The notes under the pieces were generated by a model that was given only the letters and a program-made list of their open reading frames with translations, made no database searches and was not told the DNA's origin. Below, one piece after another: positions 26,053 through 36,651 of a DNA stretch of 57,207 nucleotides (its first letter is position 1; the number at the start of each line of letters is the position of its first letter). This stretch comes from Prevotella sp. (lineage in GTDB: Bacteria; Bacteroidota; Bacteroidia; Bacteroidales; Bacteroidaceae): NCBI GenBank assembly GCA_017483185.1, contig JAFULM010000026.1:1-57207 (forward strand), given 5' to 3'. The translations under genes and the position numbers were made by a program.

Positions 26053-28137
26053 ATGGTTGAAAAAAAATCTGGGGCCAAAACTCAGGTAAAAGCCAAGGCC
26101 TCGTCTAAAAAAGCGTGCAGGAAAGAACCTCAGCATATTGGTCTTGTTCGGAATGACTCTTGGTTGGAACCTTTTGAGGACGCAATAAAGGGGCGTCATG
26201 AACATGCCTTATGGAAAATCAATCAGTTGACACGCAACGGGAAGAAGACTTTGTCTGATTTCGCTACCGGTCATCTCTATTTCGGATTACACAAGACTGC
26301 TCGCGGATGGGTCTTCCGTGAGTGGGCTCCAAACGCTACTGAGATTTATCTTATAGGTGATTTCAACGGTTGGCAGGAACACCCCAAGTACCGGATGAAA
26401 CGCATAGAAGGTACAGGTAACTGGGAATTGAAACTCAGCGAAAAAGCATTGAAGCATGGTGACCTCTACAAGATGAAGGTTAAATGGAATGGTGGTGAAG
26501 GCGAACGCATCCCGGCATGGTGTCGTAGGGTGGTGCAGGATGAGACGACAAAGATATTTTCTGCTCAAGTATGGAACCCGGAGAAGCCTTATGTGTTCAA
26601 GAAGAATAAGTTCAAACCCTCCAAGTCGCCATTGTTGATATACGAATGTCATGTCGGAATGTCGCAGGATGCGGAAAAAGTTGGTACTTATAAGGAATTT
26701 ACAGAGAATGTTCTACCACGTGTAATCGCTGATGGGTACAATTGCATACAGGTAATGGCTATCCAAGAGCATCCTTATTATGGTTCGTTTGGATATCACG
26801 TAAGTTCCTTCTTCGCTCCGTCAAGCAGATTTGGCACGCCGGAGGAGTTGAAAGAACTGATAGACACGGCCCACAAGAATGGCATCGCTGTAATCATGGA
26901 CATAGTTCATTCTCATGCTGTTAAGAACGAAGTGGAAGGTCTCGGCAACCTTGCCGGCGATCCGAACCAGTTTTTCTATCCAGGCGCACGCCACGAGCAT
27001 CCAGCTTGGGACAGCCTGTGCTTCGATTATGGCAAGGATGATGTACTACATTACCTGCTTTCCAACTGTAAATATTGGCTTGAGGAATATCACTTTGACG
27101 GTTTCCGATTTGATGGTGTGACGTCCATGCTATATTATAGTCATGGTCTTGGTGAGGCATTCTGCGGTTATGGAGATTATTTCAACGGACATGAGGATGA
27201 CAATGCAATATGTTATTTGACATTGGCAAATAAGCTGATACATGAAGTTAATCCCAATGCAATAACAATCGCAGAAGAAGTTAGCGGTATGCCTGGCTTA
27301 GCAGCTAAGTTTGAAGACGGTGGCTATGGTTTTGACTATCGTATGGCCATGAATATTCCTGACTATTGGATAAAGACCATAAAGGAACTTCGTGATGAGG
27401 ATTGGAAGCCCAGCTCAATATTTTGGGAAGTAAAGAATCGTCGTTCGGACGAAAAAACCATCAGTTATTGTGAAAGTCATGATCAGGCTTTGGTGGGCGA
27501 CAAAACCATCATTTTCCGCCTTATTGACGCTGATATGTATTGGCATTTCAAGAAAGGTGACGAGAATGAGGTTGCCAACCGCGGCATTGCTCTCCACAAG
27601 ATGATTCGTTTGGTGACGGCAGCGGCCATCAACGGCGGTTATCTCAACTTCATGGGCAATGAGTTCGGGCATCCGGAATGGATTGATTTCCCGCGTGAAG
27701 GCAACGGATGGAGCTATAAGTATGCTCGCAGACAATGGAATTTGGTTGATAACAAGGAGCTGGATTATCACTATTTGGGCGACTTTGACCGTGCAATGTT
27801 ATCCGTGATGAAGAGCATAAGAAACTTCCAGGACAAACCAGTGCAAGAAATCTGGCATAACGATAGCGACCAGGTGTTGGCATTCACACGCGGCGACTTG
27901 CTGTTTGTGTTCAACTTCAGCCCTTCGCGCTCGTTTACGGATTATGGCTTCCTCGTTCCAACGGGTTCGTATGACGTGGTTTTAAACACAGATGCCAAGG
28001 AGTTCGGAGGTAATGGATTGGCTGATGACAGTATGACACATGTTACCAGTTACGATCCGTTGTACGTCGGCGACCACAAAGAATGGCTCAAGTTGTATAT
28101 TCCTGCACGCTCGGCAGTGGTACTGAAGAGAAACTGA
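26053..28137 (+). CDS. glgB: 1,4-alpha-glucan branching enzyme
   Basis: 694-aa GH13 enzyme that cuts an alpha-1,4 glucan chain and rejoins it by an alpha-1,6 bond in glycogen synthesis. The N-terminal CBM48 has EWAPNATEIYLIGDFNGW (around 95-112). Catalytic motifs are VIMDIVHSHAV, GFRFDGV (nucleophile Asp), AEEVSGMP (acid Glu) and SESHDQAL-like ESHDQAL. A basic Lys/Ala-rich N-terminal extension (first about 25 residues) precedes. The length and layout resemble the eukaryote-like branching enzymes often found in Bacteroidota. No glgA or glgC is in this window. Confidence 0.95.
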   Translation: MVEKKSGAKTQVKAKASSKKACRKEPQHIGLVRNDSWLEPFEDAIKGRHEHALWKINQLTRNGKKTLSDFATGHLYFGLHKTARGWVFREWAPNATEIYLIGDFNGWQEHPKYRMKRIEGTGNWELKLSEKALKHGDLYKMKVKWNGGEGERIPAWCRRVVQDETTKIFSAQVWNPEKPYVFKKNKFKPSKSPLLIYECHVGMSQDAEKVGTYKEFTENVLPRVIADGYNCIQVMAIQEHPYYGSFGYHVSSFFAPSSRFGTPEELKELIDTAHKNGIAVIMDIVHSHAVKNEVEGLGNLAGDPNQFFYPGARHEHPAWDSLCFDYGKDDVLHYLLSNCKYWLEEYHFDGFRFDGVTSMLYYSHGLGEAFCGYGDYFNGHEDDNAICYLTLANKLIHEVNPNAITIAEEVSGMPGLAAKFEDGGYGFDYRMAMNIPDYWIKTIKELRDEDWKPSSIFWEVKNRRSDEKTISYCESHDQALVGDKTIIFRLIDADMYWHFKKGDENEVANRGIALHKMIRLVTAAAINGGYLNFMGNEFGHPEWIDFPREGNGWSYKYARRQWNLVDNKELDYHYLGDFDRAMLSVMKSIRNFQDKPVQEIWHNDSDQVLAFTRGDLLFVFNFSPSRSFTDYGFLVPTGSYDVVLNTDAKEFGGNGLADDSMTHVTSYDPLYVGDHKEWLKLYIPARSAVVLKRN

Positions 28138-28225
28138 TAATATCAAAGAAATAGTTCTGTCCGACTGGATAGCGTTGTTTCTAAACCAATAATTGAATAT
28201 AAAGAGGTTTTAATTCTCTTATATT

Positions 28226-29380
28226 ATGAATTTCAATAATCCGAATACTAAGAATAGCACAGCCGTCATTAGGGCGGTTTGTGCTATTGTTTTTTGTATA
28301 TTTACGTTCGTCTACCTTTACTTTTATCAGGCGGATGTACTTGCCGTGGGACAACACGTATTGAGCGGAGGTGCCACTCACTATGACAGATTGATAGGGT
28401 GTGTCATCATCACGTTCTCACTGATGTTGTTACAGATTGGTGTTTATACTCTTTTTAGGCTTGATAAATATTGCCATGCCCTGACATATTTCCCGTCATT
28501 ATTGGTTCTGACATTCATAACGGATATCAGTCAAGACATTGACAGAGGATTTAGCTTCGGCTTTTGGTTATGGGGTGGTCCTTTGCTGTTGATACTATGG
28601 ACCTGTCTATCCTTGTTTGTCCGTAACATCCAGATGTATACCAATGTCACATCTTCCGGGCTTTTCTCACGTGCAATGTGGTCCAATATGGCAATTATGA
28701 TATTTATGTTTCTCTTTACCGGGTTTGTAAGCAACGACAATGCAGTCTTTCATTATCGTATGAGAGCTGAAAAATGCTTATTGAAAAGAGATTATGATGG
28801 AGCGCTTGCTGCCGGAGTGAAATCTTTGGAAACGGACAATAACCTCACGATGATACGCATTTATGCGCTGTCCCGTAAAGAAATGCTTGGCGAGAAGCTC
28901 TTTACCTATCCTATTGCTGGTACGAGTGACGACATGTTGCCACATTCAGGTTCTGCCCATTGCATGATGTATCCCAACGATAGCATATACAAATATATAG
29001 GAGCCAAAACCAACGGATATTTTCGGACAGTTCCTTATCTGAAGGCTTTGATGAGACTCGGTTTAGCGTCGTCTGCCGTGAAGGACTACATATTGTGCGC
29101 TTATCTTATAGACAGGGATCTTGATAGTTTTGTACGCACGTTACCGGAGTTTTATGAAGTGAATGACAATCTTCCGAAACACTACCGAGAGGCCTTGACC
29201 CTATATACCCATCTCAGGTCAAAACCATATATAATATATCATAATACCGTTATGGACACGGACTTTTCTGATCTTCAGGCATTGGAGCGAAAGCATAAGA
29301 CACAAGCAGCGAAAAGCGTAGCTGTTAATGAGATGTATTCCGGAACTTACTGGTGGTATTACATGTATGCCGACAAATAG
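28226..29380 (+). CDS. Hypothetical multi-pass membrane protein (DUF6057-like)
   Basis: 384 aa. Hydrophobic segments lie at about 18-40, 58-80, 88-105, 112-130 and 152-170. A soluble C-terminal half of about 200 residues (KCLLKRDYDGALAAGVKSLETD onward) has a tetratricopeptide-like helical look. It resembles a Bacteroidota-specific family of unknown function; I make the DUF6057 link from memory of the domain pattern, not a search. No catalytic motif is seen. The 88-bp gap from glgB shows no clear promoter. Confidence 0.75.
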   Translation: MNFNNPNTKNSTAVIRAVCAIVFCIFTFVYLYFYQADVLAVGQHVLSGGATHYDRLIGCVIITFSLMLLQIGVYTLFRLDKYCHALTYFPSLLVLTFITDISQDIDRGFSFGFWLWGGPLLLILWTCLSLFVRNIQMYTNVTSSGLFSRAMWSNMAIMIFMFLFTGFVSNDNAVFHYRMRAEKCLLKRDYDGALAAGVKSLETDNNLTMIRIYALSRKEMLGEKLFTYPIAGTSDDMLPHSGSAHCMMYPNDSIYKYIGAKTNGYFRTVPYLKALMRLGLASSAVKDYILCAYLIDRDLDSFVRTLPEFYEVNDNLPKHYREALTLYTHLRSKPYIIYHNTVMDTDFSDLQALERKHKTQAAKSVAVNEMYSGTYWWYYMYADK

Positions 29381-29405
29381 ATATACATGAAGTCTAAAAA
29401 AACGC

Positions 29406-29470
29406 CATGACCGTCGACTGGACTTTCGCTGAATATAAAGTTATTCACACCTGTTCGGTCGGCGGTCATG
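29406..29470. terminator. Bidirectional terminator
   Basis: The arms CATGACCGTCGAC (29406-29418) and GTCGGCGGTCATG (29458-29470) pair over 13 bp with one wobble, between convergent genes. Confidence 0.6.
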
Positions 29471-29535
29471 ACGCTTGTGTACTTATGAACTGCCGCTGAG
29501 TGATTCCGGCACCGGCTGTTCGTATTCTCAAAATA

Positions 29536-30030
29536 CTATTTCCCTTCCATTTCTTTCATTATTGCCGAAGCAGCAAGGATGGCCCTTCGCCAATCAGTAT
29601 CAAGCGAAAAACGTGTCAGGCAATCACCGTTGGCATAATATCCGAGAGTGAGTTCTGTATCTGTGTCATTGAAAAGAGGATTTGAATAGGATGCATCCAT
29701 GAACGCCTTGAGTACTTTTACTTGTTGGGCCTGAGGCATGGTTCTGTATTCAAGCACTTTCTTGAGATAAAGATTGACGAAATTATTCATCGCGAACGCC
29801 TGCTTGTCAAGGAATGTAGCTGTCGAATCCGGCATCTGTTCGCGCATCTTTATGAGCATATAGTCAAGTGCATCTACCTTAAACCGATTTATCTGTTTGA
29901 CAAGATCGTTGGTCAATGGATTACTGACATGTTCTGTCGCTTTTTCTCTTATTTCGTTGTAGACATCCTGTGCTGCAACATTAGTGAATGGAAGAATTGC
30001 CAACATTGATAAAATAAAAATCTTTTTCAT
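29536..30030 (-). CDS. Secreted hypothetical protein
   Basis: 164 aa with a clear signal peptide (MKKIFILSMLAILPFTNVAAQ). The rest is mostly helical, with a C-terminal segment TDTELTLGYYANGDCLTRFSLD. I do not recognise the family; similar small exported proteins are common in Bacteroidales. It lies 19 bp after the ABC ATPase gene on the same strand and may be the last gene of ruvC-ABC-hypothetical. Confidence 0.75.
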   Translation of the reverse strand: MKKIFILSMLAILPFTNVAAQDVYNEIREKATEHVSNPLTNDLVKQINRFKVDALDYMLIKMREQMPDSTATFLDKQAFAMNNFVNLYLKKVLEYRTMPQAQQVKVLKAFMDASYSNPLFNDTDTELTLGYYANGDCLTRFSLDTDWRRAILAASAIMKEMEGK

Positions 30031-30049
30031 ATTTCTCTCATTATTATAA

Positions 30050-31534
30050 TTATATATGACGTATTAGTGTCTTTTTGTGATCTATGCAAGTCGGAAGTTC
30101 TTCCTCGTAGTGTGTCACCATAATCATTGTTTTGTTCTTTCTGCGACAAAACGCATTGATGATATCCTTCACCAGTTGCCCGTTTCTCTCGTCGAGACCA
30201 TGAAGGGGTTCGTCAAGAATGAGCAGCTCCGGATCTTTGACAAAAGCGCGAGCCAAAAGCACGAGCCTCTGCTCACCGCTTGATAATTTCAAAAAGGGCC
30301 GATCCGCCAACTCTCTGATACCGAATATGTCCATCCACCACTGACACACATCATAGTCTGTAGCCTTTGGCTTGACGTAGAGTCCCACGGAATCATTCAG
30401 TCCGCTGGCTACAATCTGTATAGCCGGCAGGTTCTTCCTGTATGCCCGGTGCATTTCTGGAGACACATATCCGATATGCCGTTTGATATCCCAGATGCTT
30501 TCGCCAGAACCGCGTGCATATCCGAATAGAGTGATATCACAGGCATATCCTTGAGGATTGTCTGCACAGATGAGTGAGAGTAGGGTACTTTTTCCCGAAC
30601 CATTCTGTCCACCTAACGCCCAACGCTCACCATTTGCCACCGTCCAATCGAGTCCATCGAGGATGACACGTCGGCCATATCTTATAGATACTGCTTTCAT
30701 ATCGACCACCACGTCTGCGTTGTAGTCGTTGTCGCGGTATGGCAAATCTGTGATAGCTTTTGCTGCATTGTCACTTAAAACATGTTCAGGAAGTGACATG
30801 CGGTCTGTCATAAAGTTAGCTAAAGTCGTTTTGGAACTAACAATCATATCGCTAACCTCCACCACATGGGTTATAAAAGGGGGTATGTCTGAGACCTTTG
30901 ATAGTATGGTGATTATCTGCAGATACCCTTCCGAAGCTATCGTTGTGAGCAATTCATTCAACTGAATACGCGTCTCTGTGTCGAGACCAATGAACGGATT
31001 GTCAATGATAAGTACTCGAGGTTCTGCCAACAAGGTTTTGGCCAACTGAAATTTGCGAAGTTCTCCACTTGACAAAAGGATGACATGCTTGTCCAGTAAT
31101 GACTCTAACTGAAATATCTGATAGAGATGTCGTTGATGTTCGCGACGTTCCAGACTGTCATTCCCGTATGTATTGTATGCCCGTTCGAGCAGTTCGCCGA
31201 CACGAGGTGTATTTTCATCAATTTCCTGCTGATTCCATCGTTGCTGAAGATAGTAGGTGCTGTCATAATCGCCATACGAATCTCTAAATGTCACATAGCG
31301 AATATTATCCGCCGCCATCTCTTTGGTGCTTGGTCGAAAATCGTATTTCGGATCACACATCAGTAGCGGATGACGTCCGATAATAATATCGACAAGCATC
31401 GACTTGCCTCCTCCGTTTGGCCCGACGATGGCAATATGCTCACCGTCGAGAAGTTCAAAGTTAACCGGCCGAGCCATACGCCATTCCGGCATACGGGCAA
31501 CACCGTTGCTTATGCTTATTATTTTTTGTTGCAT
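30050..31534 (-). CDS. Tandem ABC ATPase (ModF/PhrA-like)
   Basis: 494 aa with two fused nucleotide-binding domains and no membrane domain. Domain 1 has Walker [14 protein letters not shown], signature [13 protein letters not shown] and Walker [12 protein letters not shown]. Domain 2 has [27 protein letters not shown] and [13 protein letters not shown]. The layout matches ModF/PhrA-type proteins, linked elsewhere to molybdate uptake or photorepair, rather than ABC-F translation factors. In domain 1 the residue after the Walker B Asp is Asn rather than Glu, so that site may be slow or inactive. The start is set at the Met 16 nt inside the end of ruvC; the longer frame overlaps ruvC by 52 nt. 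Confidence 0.85.
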   Translation of the reverse strand: MQQKIISISNGVARMPEWRMARPVNFELLDGEHIAIVGPNGGGKSMLVDIIIGRHPLLMCDPKYDFRPSTKEMAADNIRYVTFRDSYGDYDSTYYLQQRWNQQEIDENTPRVGELLERAYNTYGNDSLERREHQRHLYQIFQLESLLDKHVILLSSGELRKFQLAKTLLAEPRVLIIDNPFIGLDTETRIQLNELLTTIASEGYLQIITILSKVSDIPPFITHVVEVSDMIVSSKTTLANFMTDRMSLPEHVLSDNAAKAITDLPYRDNDYNADVVVDMKAVSIRYGRRVILDGLDWTVANGERWALGGQNGSGKSTLLSLICADNPQGYACDITLFGYARGSGESIWDIKRHIGYVSPEMHRAYRKNLPAIQIVASGLNDSVGLYVKPKATDYDVCQWWMDIFGIRELADRPFLKLSSGEQRLVLLARAFVKDPELLILDEPLHGLDERNGQLVKDIINAFCRRKNKTMIMVTHYEEELPTCIDHKKTLIRHI

Positions 31535-32079
31535 ATCCTTCCCTGATTTTTGTTGATGAAATCCTTCCATCCCCGATAATGAGCCTGTGACTCTGGCCGA
31601 CTCATTTGTAGATAGTGGCAGTAGGCTGCCCCCAATGCGTCAGTGGCATCCATAAAGTCCGACATATCACTGTCTGGAATATGCAACATGCGCTGCAACA
31701 TTCCGGCTACTTGTTCTTTAGAAGCCAGCCCCTGGCCCGTTATAGCCATTTTTATCTTCATCGGAGCATATTCATGTATGGACAATCCGTGGTTGATGGC
31801 GGCAGCAATGGCTGTTCCTTGCGCTCGTCCCAACTTGAGCATCGATTGTATGTTTTTTCCGAAGAAAGGTGCTTCTATGGCCATTTCATCGGGGAGAAAG
31901 GCATCTATTATACCCGTAACACGCTCAAAAATATGTCCGAGTTTCAGATAGGCATCGCCAAATTTGCGAAGGTCGATGATACCCATTGTTACCAATGATG
32001 CCTTGTTGTCCACAACTTTCAGTACACCATAGCCCATAATATTTGTACCAGGGTCTATTCCGAGTATTATTTTCTCCAT
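31519..32079 (-). CDS. ruvC: Crossover junction endodeoxyribonuclease RuvC
   Basis: 186-aa Holliday junction resolvase. The catalytic acidic residues are visible in [13 protein letters not shown] (N-terminus), IEAPFFGKN (middle) and [12 protein letters not shown] (C-terminal third). The family is 160-190 aa. It overlaps the ABC ATPase start, suggesting co-transcription. A -7 box TACTTTTG (32095-32088, minus strand) lies 8 bp upstream of the start codon, so the leader would be very short. Confidence 0.95.
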   Translation of the reverse strand: MEKIILGIDPGTNIMGYGVLKVVDNKASLVTMGIIDLRKFGDAYLKLGHIFERVTGIIDAFLPDEMAIEAPFFGKNIQSMLKLGRAQGTAIAAAINHGLSIHEYAPMKIKMAITGQGLASKEQVAGMLQRMLHIPDSDMSDFMDATDALGAAYCHYLQMSRPESQAHYRGWKDFINKNQGRICNKK

Positions 32080-32249
32080 AGCGCAGACAAAAGTACAACA
32101 AAATAACGAGTTAATAGATACTTTTTCTCTGAAAATAGTGTCAAGAACGTATGTACATAATATAAGGTATGCTTGTACTTTGTGATTTACCGTTTTCTAT
32201 ATCATTTAATACGCTATCTACACCAGTTCATATACAATCCTAATAGCCA

Positions 32250-32836
32250 TCATACTCCATTCCCAAGAGCGTTCATCACATTCTCCGCATATTTCTTTCC
32301 GATAGGCAGCCGCTTGTCCGTCTTCCACAACGACACCTCCGACCGCGTAAACTCGACAATGCGGTTCTTAGCCACGACGAACGAGCGGTGAATACGTATG
32401 AACTCGCCCTGCGGAAGCTGCTCCTCCACGCTATGGAGCGGGATTTTGGAGAAGACGGAAGAGCCGTCGGCGAGATGCGCCTTGACATAATTGCCTATTG
32501 ATTCGACGTAAAGGATTGTATCCACCGACAACGTGACATTCCTGTATTCGGATTTCAGCACAATCTGGCGCGCGACCGATTCCGAGACATGGAGCAGGTC
32601 GTGCATCCGAAAATCAGACAGCACGGCTGTGGAAGCTGGCGGGCCAGCTCGATGCCCGACATACCGTTCAACTCTATGTCAAGCAGCACAATGTCGGGTT
32701 TCCACTCCCGTATGCGCTGCATCCCGAGGCGCGGAGAGCTGAATGTCTCCAGCGTCACATCTCCGCGCCGTTCACAATAACGGCTGACGATATCCAGTGC
32801 GATAGGCTTGTCATCAATGGCTACACATCTCAACAT
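32250..32836 (-). pseudogene. LytTR response regulator with internal deletion and frameshift
   Basis: The frame starting MLRCVAIDDKPIALDIV is a response-regulator receiver with the acidic pair and phospho-acceptor Asp (IVLLDIELNGMSG). It runs only to about GIELARQLPQPCCLIF and ends at a stop at 32555. A LytTR DNA-binding domain (VLKSEYRNVTLSVDTILYVES through GNYVKAH and FIRIHRSFVV) is complete but in a different frame, 32250-32624. The receiver half with beta4-alpha4-beta5 and its conserved Thr and Lys-Pro, about 45-50 residues, is missing at the frame change. This is a deletion not divisible by three, and the gene cannot make a normal regulator. It overlaps the end of the kinase gene. Confidence 0.85.
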
Positions 32837-33807
32837 ATACTTTCTGATTTCAGTTCGAGACATACGCGGAACGTCCCGTCCTTGGCGGATGAACCGACCT
32901 CCAGCGTGTGATTTTCCGGGTAGAGAAGTGCCAGACGGCGCCTGCAGTTCTCTATTCCCATGCGCTTCGACGCCTCCGTCCTGCGTTCAAAGACCGAGTT
33001 CTCGACCTCAAAGCGGAGCGTTCCGCCGGCCTGTGTCATACGGATACGGATGAAGCACGGCTCATTTGAAGAGATGCCATACTTGAAGGCGTTCTCCACG
33101 AACGTGATCAGCATCATCGGCGGAACGGCCATTGCCGCGTTCTCCGCCCGATACATAAAACTGACTTCGGCAAAGCTGTTAAGGCGCAGCTTCTGCAGAG
33201 CGACATACTGACCGATATATTCCGCCTCTTCCTCAAGGGGAATGAACTCGCGGTTGGCGTTGTTATACATATATTTCGTCAGGTTGATGAAGCGTTCGAG
33301 CGCCGCTTCCGTCCGGTCCGAGCGGGTTATGAGCAGTCCGTAGATGGTGTTGAGCATATTGAAAAGGAAGTGAGGATTGATCTGCGCCTTATACAAAGCC
33401 AGCTCCGCCTTGTTCCGCTCATATTCCACCTCCTCGCGTGCCATCCGCTGACGGTACGCCTCGTTCAGCATCCCGACGGCAAAACAGAACACCGTGACCA
33501 CGATGTAGTGGAGCCAGACAGCCTGCCGGTTCTGCCTCATACCCCATTTCACGACAGATATATCCTCCATCTGCTGCCTCAGATGATAGAACGGCGAGGT
33601 GATTTCGTATGACGAGAACAGGAACGTGACGGCCAGCGATATCGCCAGCACGGCCAGCGCCAATGTCCTGCGGCGGCCGGCGTTGAACAGGCCGGGGATG
33701 ATGAAGTATCTGTATGCGAAATAGGTGACATACAGCCACCCGGTGAATGTCGCGAAATAGACTGGCTGCGTTCCCCACCATCTTTCCACCGGAAACGCGA
33801 ACAGCAT
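32830..33807 (-). pseudogene. LytS-type sensor histidine kinase, 5'-truncated
   Basis: 325 aa with four hydrophobic segments (the first cut short), then the His_kinase domain with the phospho-acceptor in YKAQINPHFLFNMLNTI and the N box VENAFKYGI, and a G-box region near RMGIENCRRRLALLY. The reading frame stays open upstream of the marked start (encoding ITFCFVFLPLMLFAFP, a typical first helix) until it meets the RND pump gene on the other strand near 33835-33860. There is no ATG there and no room for a promoter. The catalytic part is intact, but the gene has probably lost its own start and expression signal. Confidence 0.75.
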
Positions 33808-33832
33808 CAACGGCAGAAAGACGAAGCAGAAG

Positions 33833-36559
33833 GTGATGTCGATGTATAGAGTATCGCTCTATTCGCCTGACGACTCGTATGACTCAAACTTCCTGACCAA
33901 CTATCTGAAGATCAACATCGAGCCGCAGCTCTCGCGCATCGCCGGAGTGGGGGACGTCAACATCTGGGGCGCAAGCTACTCCATGCGCATCTGGCTCGAC
34001 CCGCAGCGGATGGCCCAATACGGTCTGATGCCGTCTGACATCAGGGCCGTGCTCGACGAACAGAACATCGAATCGCCAACAGGCACGCTCGGAGCAGAGT
34101 CGAAGAGCACGTTCCGCTACGTCCTCAAATACCGCGGACGCTACGAAAACGAGGAGGACTATGCAAACATGGTCATCAAGTCGCTTCCTGACGGTAGCGT
34201 GCTGCGGCTCGGCGATGTCGCGAAGGTCGAACTCGGAGCCGAGAACTACAACATGCTGAGCCAGACGAACGGCCATCCGGGTGCCAACTGCATGACGGCA
34301 CAGACCTCCGGCTCAAACGCCAACGAGACCATCGAGGAGATGAACCGCGTTCAGGCTGACCTTGCCGCCTCGCTGCCGAAGGGCATGGTGCTGACCGACA
34401 TCACGAGCACGAAAGACTTCCTTGACGCCTCCATCTCCAACGTCGTCGAGACGCTCGTCGTCGCCATTCTGCTCGTCGTGCTCGTGGTCTATCTCTTTCT
34501 CCACGATTTGCGTGCAACGCTCATCCCCTCGCTGGCCATCATCGTCTCGCTGCTCGGAACATTCGCTTTCCTCTACGCCGTTGGCTTCAGCCTCAATCTG
34601 CTGACGCTTTTCGCCCTCGTGCTGGTCATCGGTACGGTGGTCGACGACAGCATCGTCGTTGTCGAAGCCGTCCAGGCACGCTTCGACGAGGGTTGCCGCT
34701 CCGCCTATCAGGCTACGGTCGAGGCCATGAGCGGACTGACATCGGCACTGATGACCACGACCATCGTCTTCATGGCCGTTTTCATTCCCGTCAGCTTCAT
34801 GGGCGGAACGACCGGCACGTTCTATACTCAGTTCGGACTGACGATGGCCGTCGCAGTTGCCATCTCGCTGCTCAACGCGCTGACGCTCAGTCCCGCCCTG
34901 TGTGCCCTCATCCTCCGTCCGCGTGTTTGCCAGTCGGACGGCCGCAGACCCGGCTTCTCCGACCGGTTCCACTACGCCTTCAACCGTTTCTTCCGCCATG
35001 TGCTTCAGAAATATATGGGTGGTGTCTCGTTCCTCTTCCGCCACAGGGCCGTTGCCTTCGGCAGTCTCGCAGTGGCGTGTGTCGCCCTCGTCGTGCTGCT
35101 GAACACGACGAAGACCGGCCTCGTGCCGCAGGAGGACATGGGAACCATCAACGTCAACGTCCAAACCGCCGCCGGAACGAATCTCGACGAGACGGGCCGC
35201 ATCATGGACGAGATTGAGGCGGCCATCAGGGACATTCCGCAGATAAAAATCTACTCGCGCATAACGGGTAAGGACGCCACGCACAACCAGTCCGCTTCCG
35301 CTGGCTCATTCACCATCCGTCTGAAGAACTGGAGTGAACGCACCGAAAAGGGTGACGACGTCAACTCGGTCATGAGAGAAATCTACCGCCGCACGGACGG
35401 CATAAAGGCGGCGTCCATCCGCGTCTCCACCCAGCCCATGATTTCCGGCTACGGCATGAGCAACGGTTTTGAACTTTACGTACAGGACAAGAAGGGCGGC
35501 AGCGTCGACGACCTGTTGAAATACACCAACACCTTCATCGACGCTGTGAACCGCCGGCCGGAAATCTCACGCGCCTACACCACGTTCGACACGAAATATC
35601 CCCAATATATGGTCGAAGTTGACGCCGCTCTGTGCAAGCGCAACGGTGTATCACCGTCCGACGTACTCAGCACGCTGACGGGATATGTCGGCGGCAGCTA
35701 TTCGAGCAACCTCAACAGATTCACCAAGCTCTATCGCGTCATGGTACAGGCATCACCGGAATATCGTCTCAACACGGAGGCATTGGACAATCTTTTCGTG
35801 CGCGGCAGCGACGGAGCGATGTCTCCCATCTCACAGTATCTCACGCTGATACCACGGGTCTACGGCTCAGAAAGCCTGTCCCGCTTCAACCTTTTCTCCG
35901 CCATAAGCGTCTCCGGAGTTCCGGCCGACGGCTACAGCTCCGGTCAGGCCATACAGGCCATCCGCGAAGTGGCCGCGTCGACATTGCCCGAAGGCTACGG
36001 ATATGAGTTCGGCGGCATGTCCCGCGAGGAGGCTTCCACCGGCAGCTCCACCACAACGATGGTGTTCGTCGTCTGTATCGTGTTCATCTATCTCATTCTC
36101 TGTGCCCTGTACGAGAGCCTTATGATACCTTTTGCCGTCATTCTCTCAATCCCGTTCGGACTTGCGGGCAGCTTCCTGTTCGCCAAGCTGTGGGGACTGG
36201 AGAATAACATCTACATGCAGACGGGTCTCATCATGCTCATCGGACTGCTTGCCAAGACGGCCATCCTCCTCACTGAATATGCCTCCGAGCGCCGCCGTCA
36301 GGGCATGTCCATAACCACGGCCGCCCTGTCTGCCGCCAAAGCCCGTCTGCGTCCGATTCTCATGACCTCGATGACAATGGTTTTCGGTATGCTCCCGTTG
36401 ATGTTTGCACATGGAGTGGGGGCCAATGGAAATATTTCCGTAGGTGTTGGAACGGTCGGCGGTATGCTCTTCGGTACGGCCGGACTGCTGTTTGTCGTTC
36501 CCTCGCTCTTCATCGCCTGTCAATACATTCAGGAACGCTTTCGATCAAGTCGGAGGTAA
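33833..36559 (+). pseudogene. RND-family multidrug efflux pump (AcrB-like), 5'-truncated
   Basis: 908 residues aligning by eye to AcrB-type pumps from about residue 140 on; a full member is about 1040-1060 aa, so the missing part equals the shortfall. GVGDVNIWGASYSMRIW matches the porter domain, TVVDDSIVVVEAV carries the TM4 Asp pair of the proton relay and GLLAKTAILLTEYA carries the TM10 Lys. The first transmembrane helix and PN1 start are lost. The only start is a GTG at 33833, with no promoter. No membrane-fusion or TolC gene is present on either side. GC is high, but several intact genes here are similar. Confidence 0.85.
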
Positions 36560-36633
36560 TAACAAACGTGAACAACTTTTATATCTGAAGTAAATTTTAC
36601 CAGTCGTTTGCATTGTATAGTTTTAAATTTCAC

Positions 36634-36641
36634 TACCTTTG
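36634..36641 (+). promoter_or_regulatory. -7 box of the mntP promoter
   Basis: TACCTTTG lies 10 bp before the ATG at 36652. A TTG at 36613-36615 gives an 18-bp spacer, slightly short of the usual 19-21. Confidence 0.6.
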
Positions 36642-36651
36642 CATCCAGATT

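Noticed and set aside
34313-35284. 323-codon open frame antisense to the RND pump gene
   Set aside because: Antisense shadow with low-complexity composition; the plus strand has clear RND motifs.
32250-36559. Horizontal transfer of the high-GC kinase/pump block
   Set aside because: hppA, pheT and the COG2509 gene are similarly GC-rich here, so base composition alone does not support transfer.
36613-36651. Upstream start for mntP
   Set aside because: The added codons cover the promoter -7 box, and the family start matches ATG 36652.
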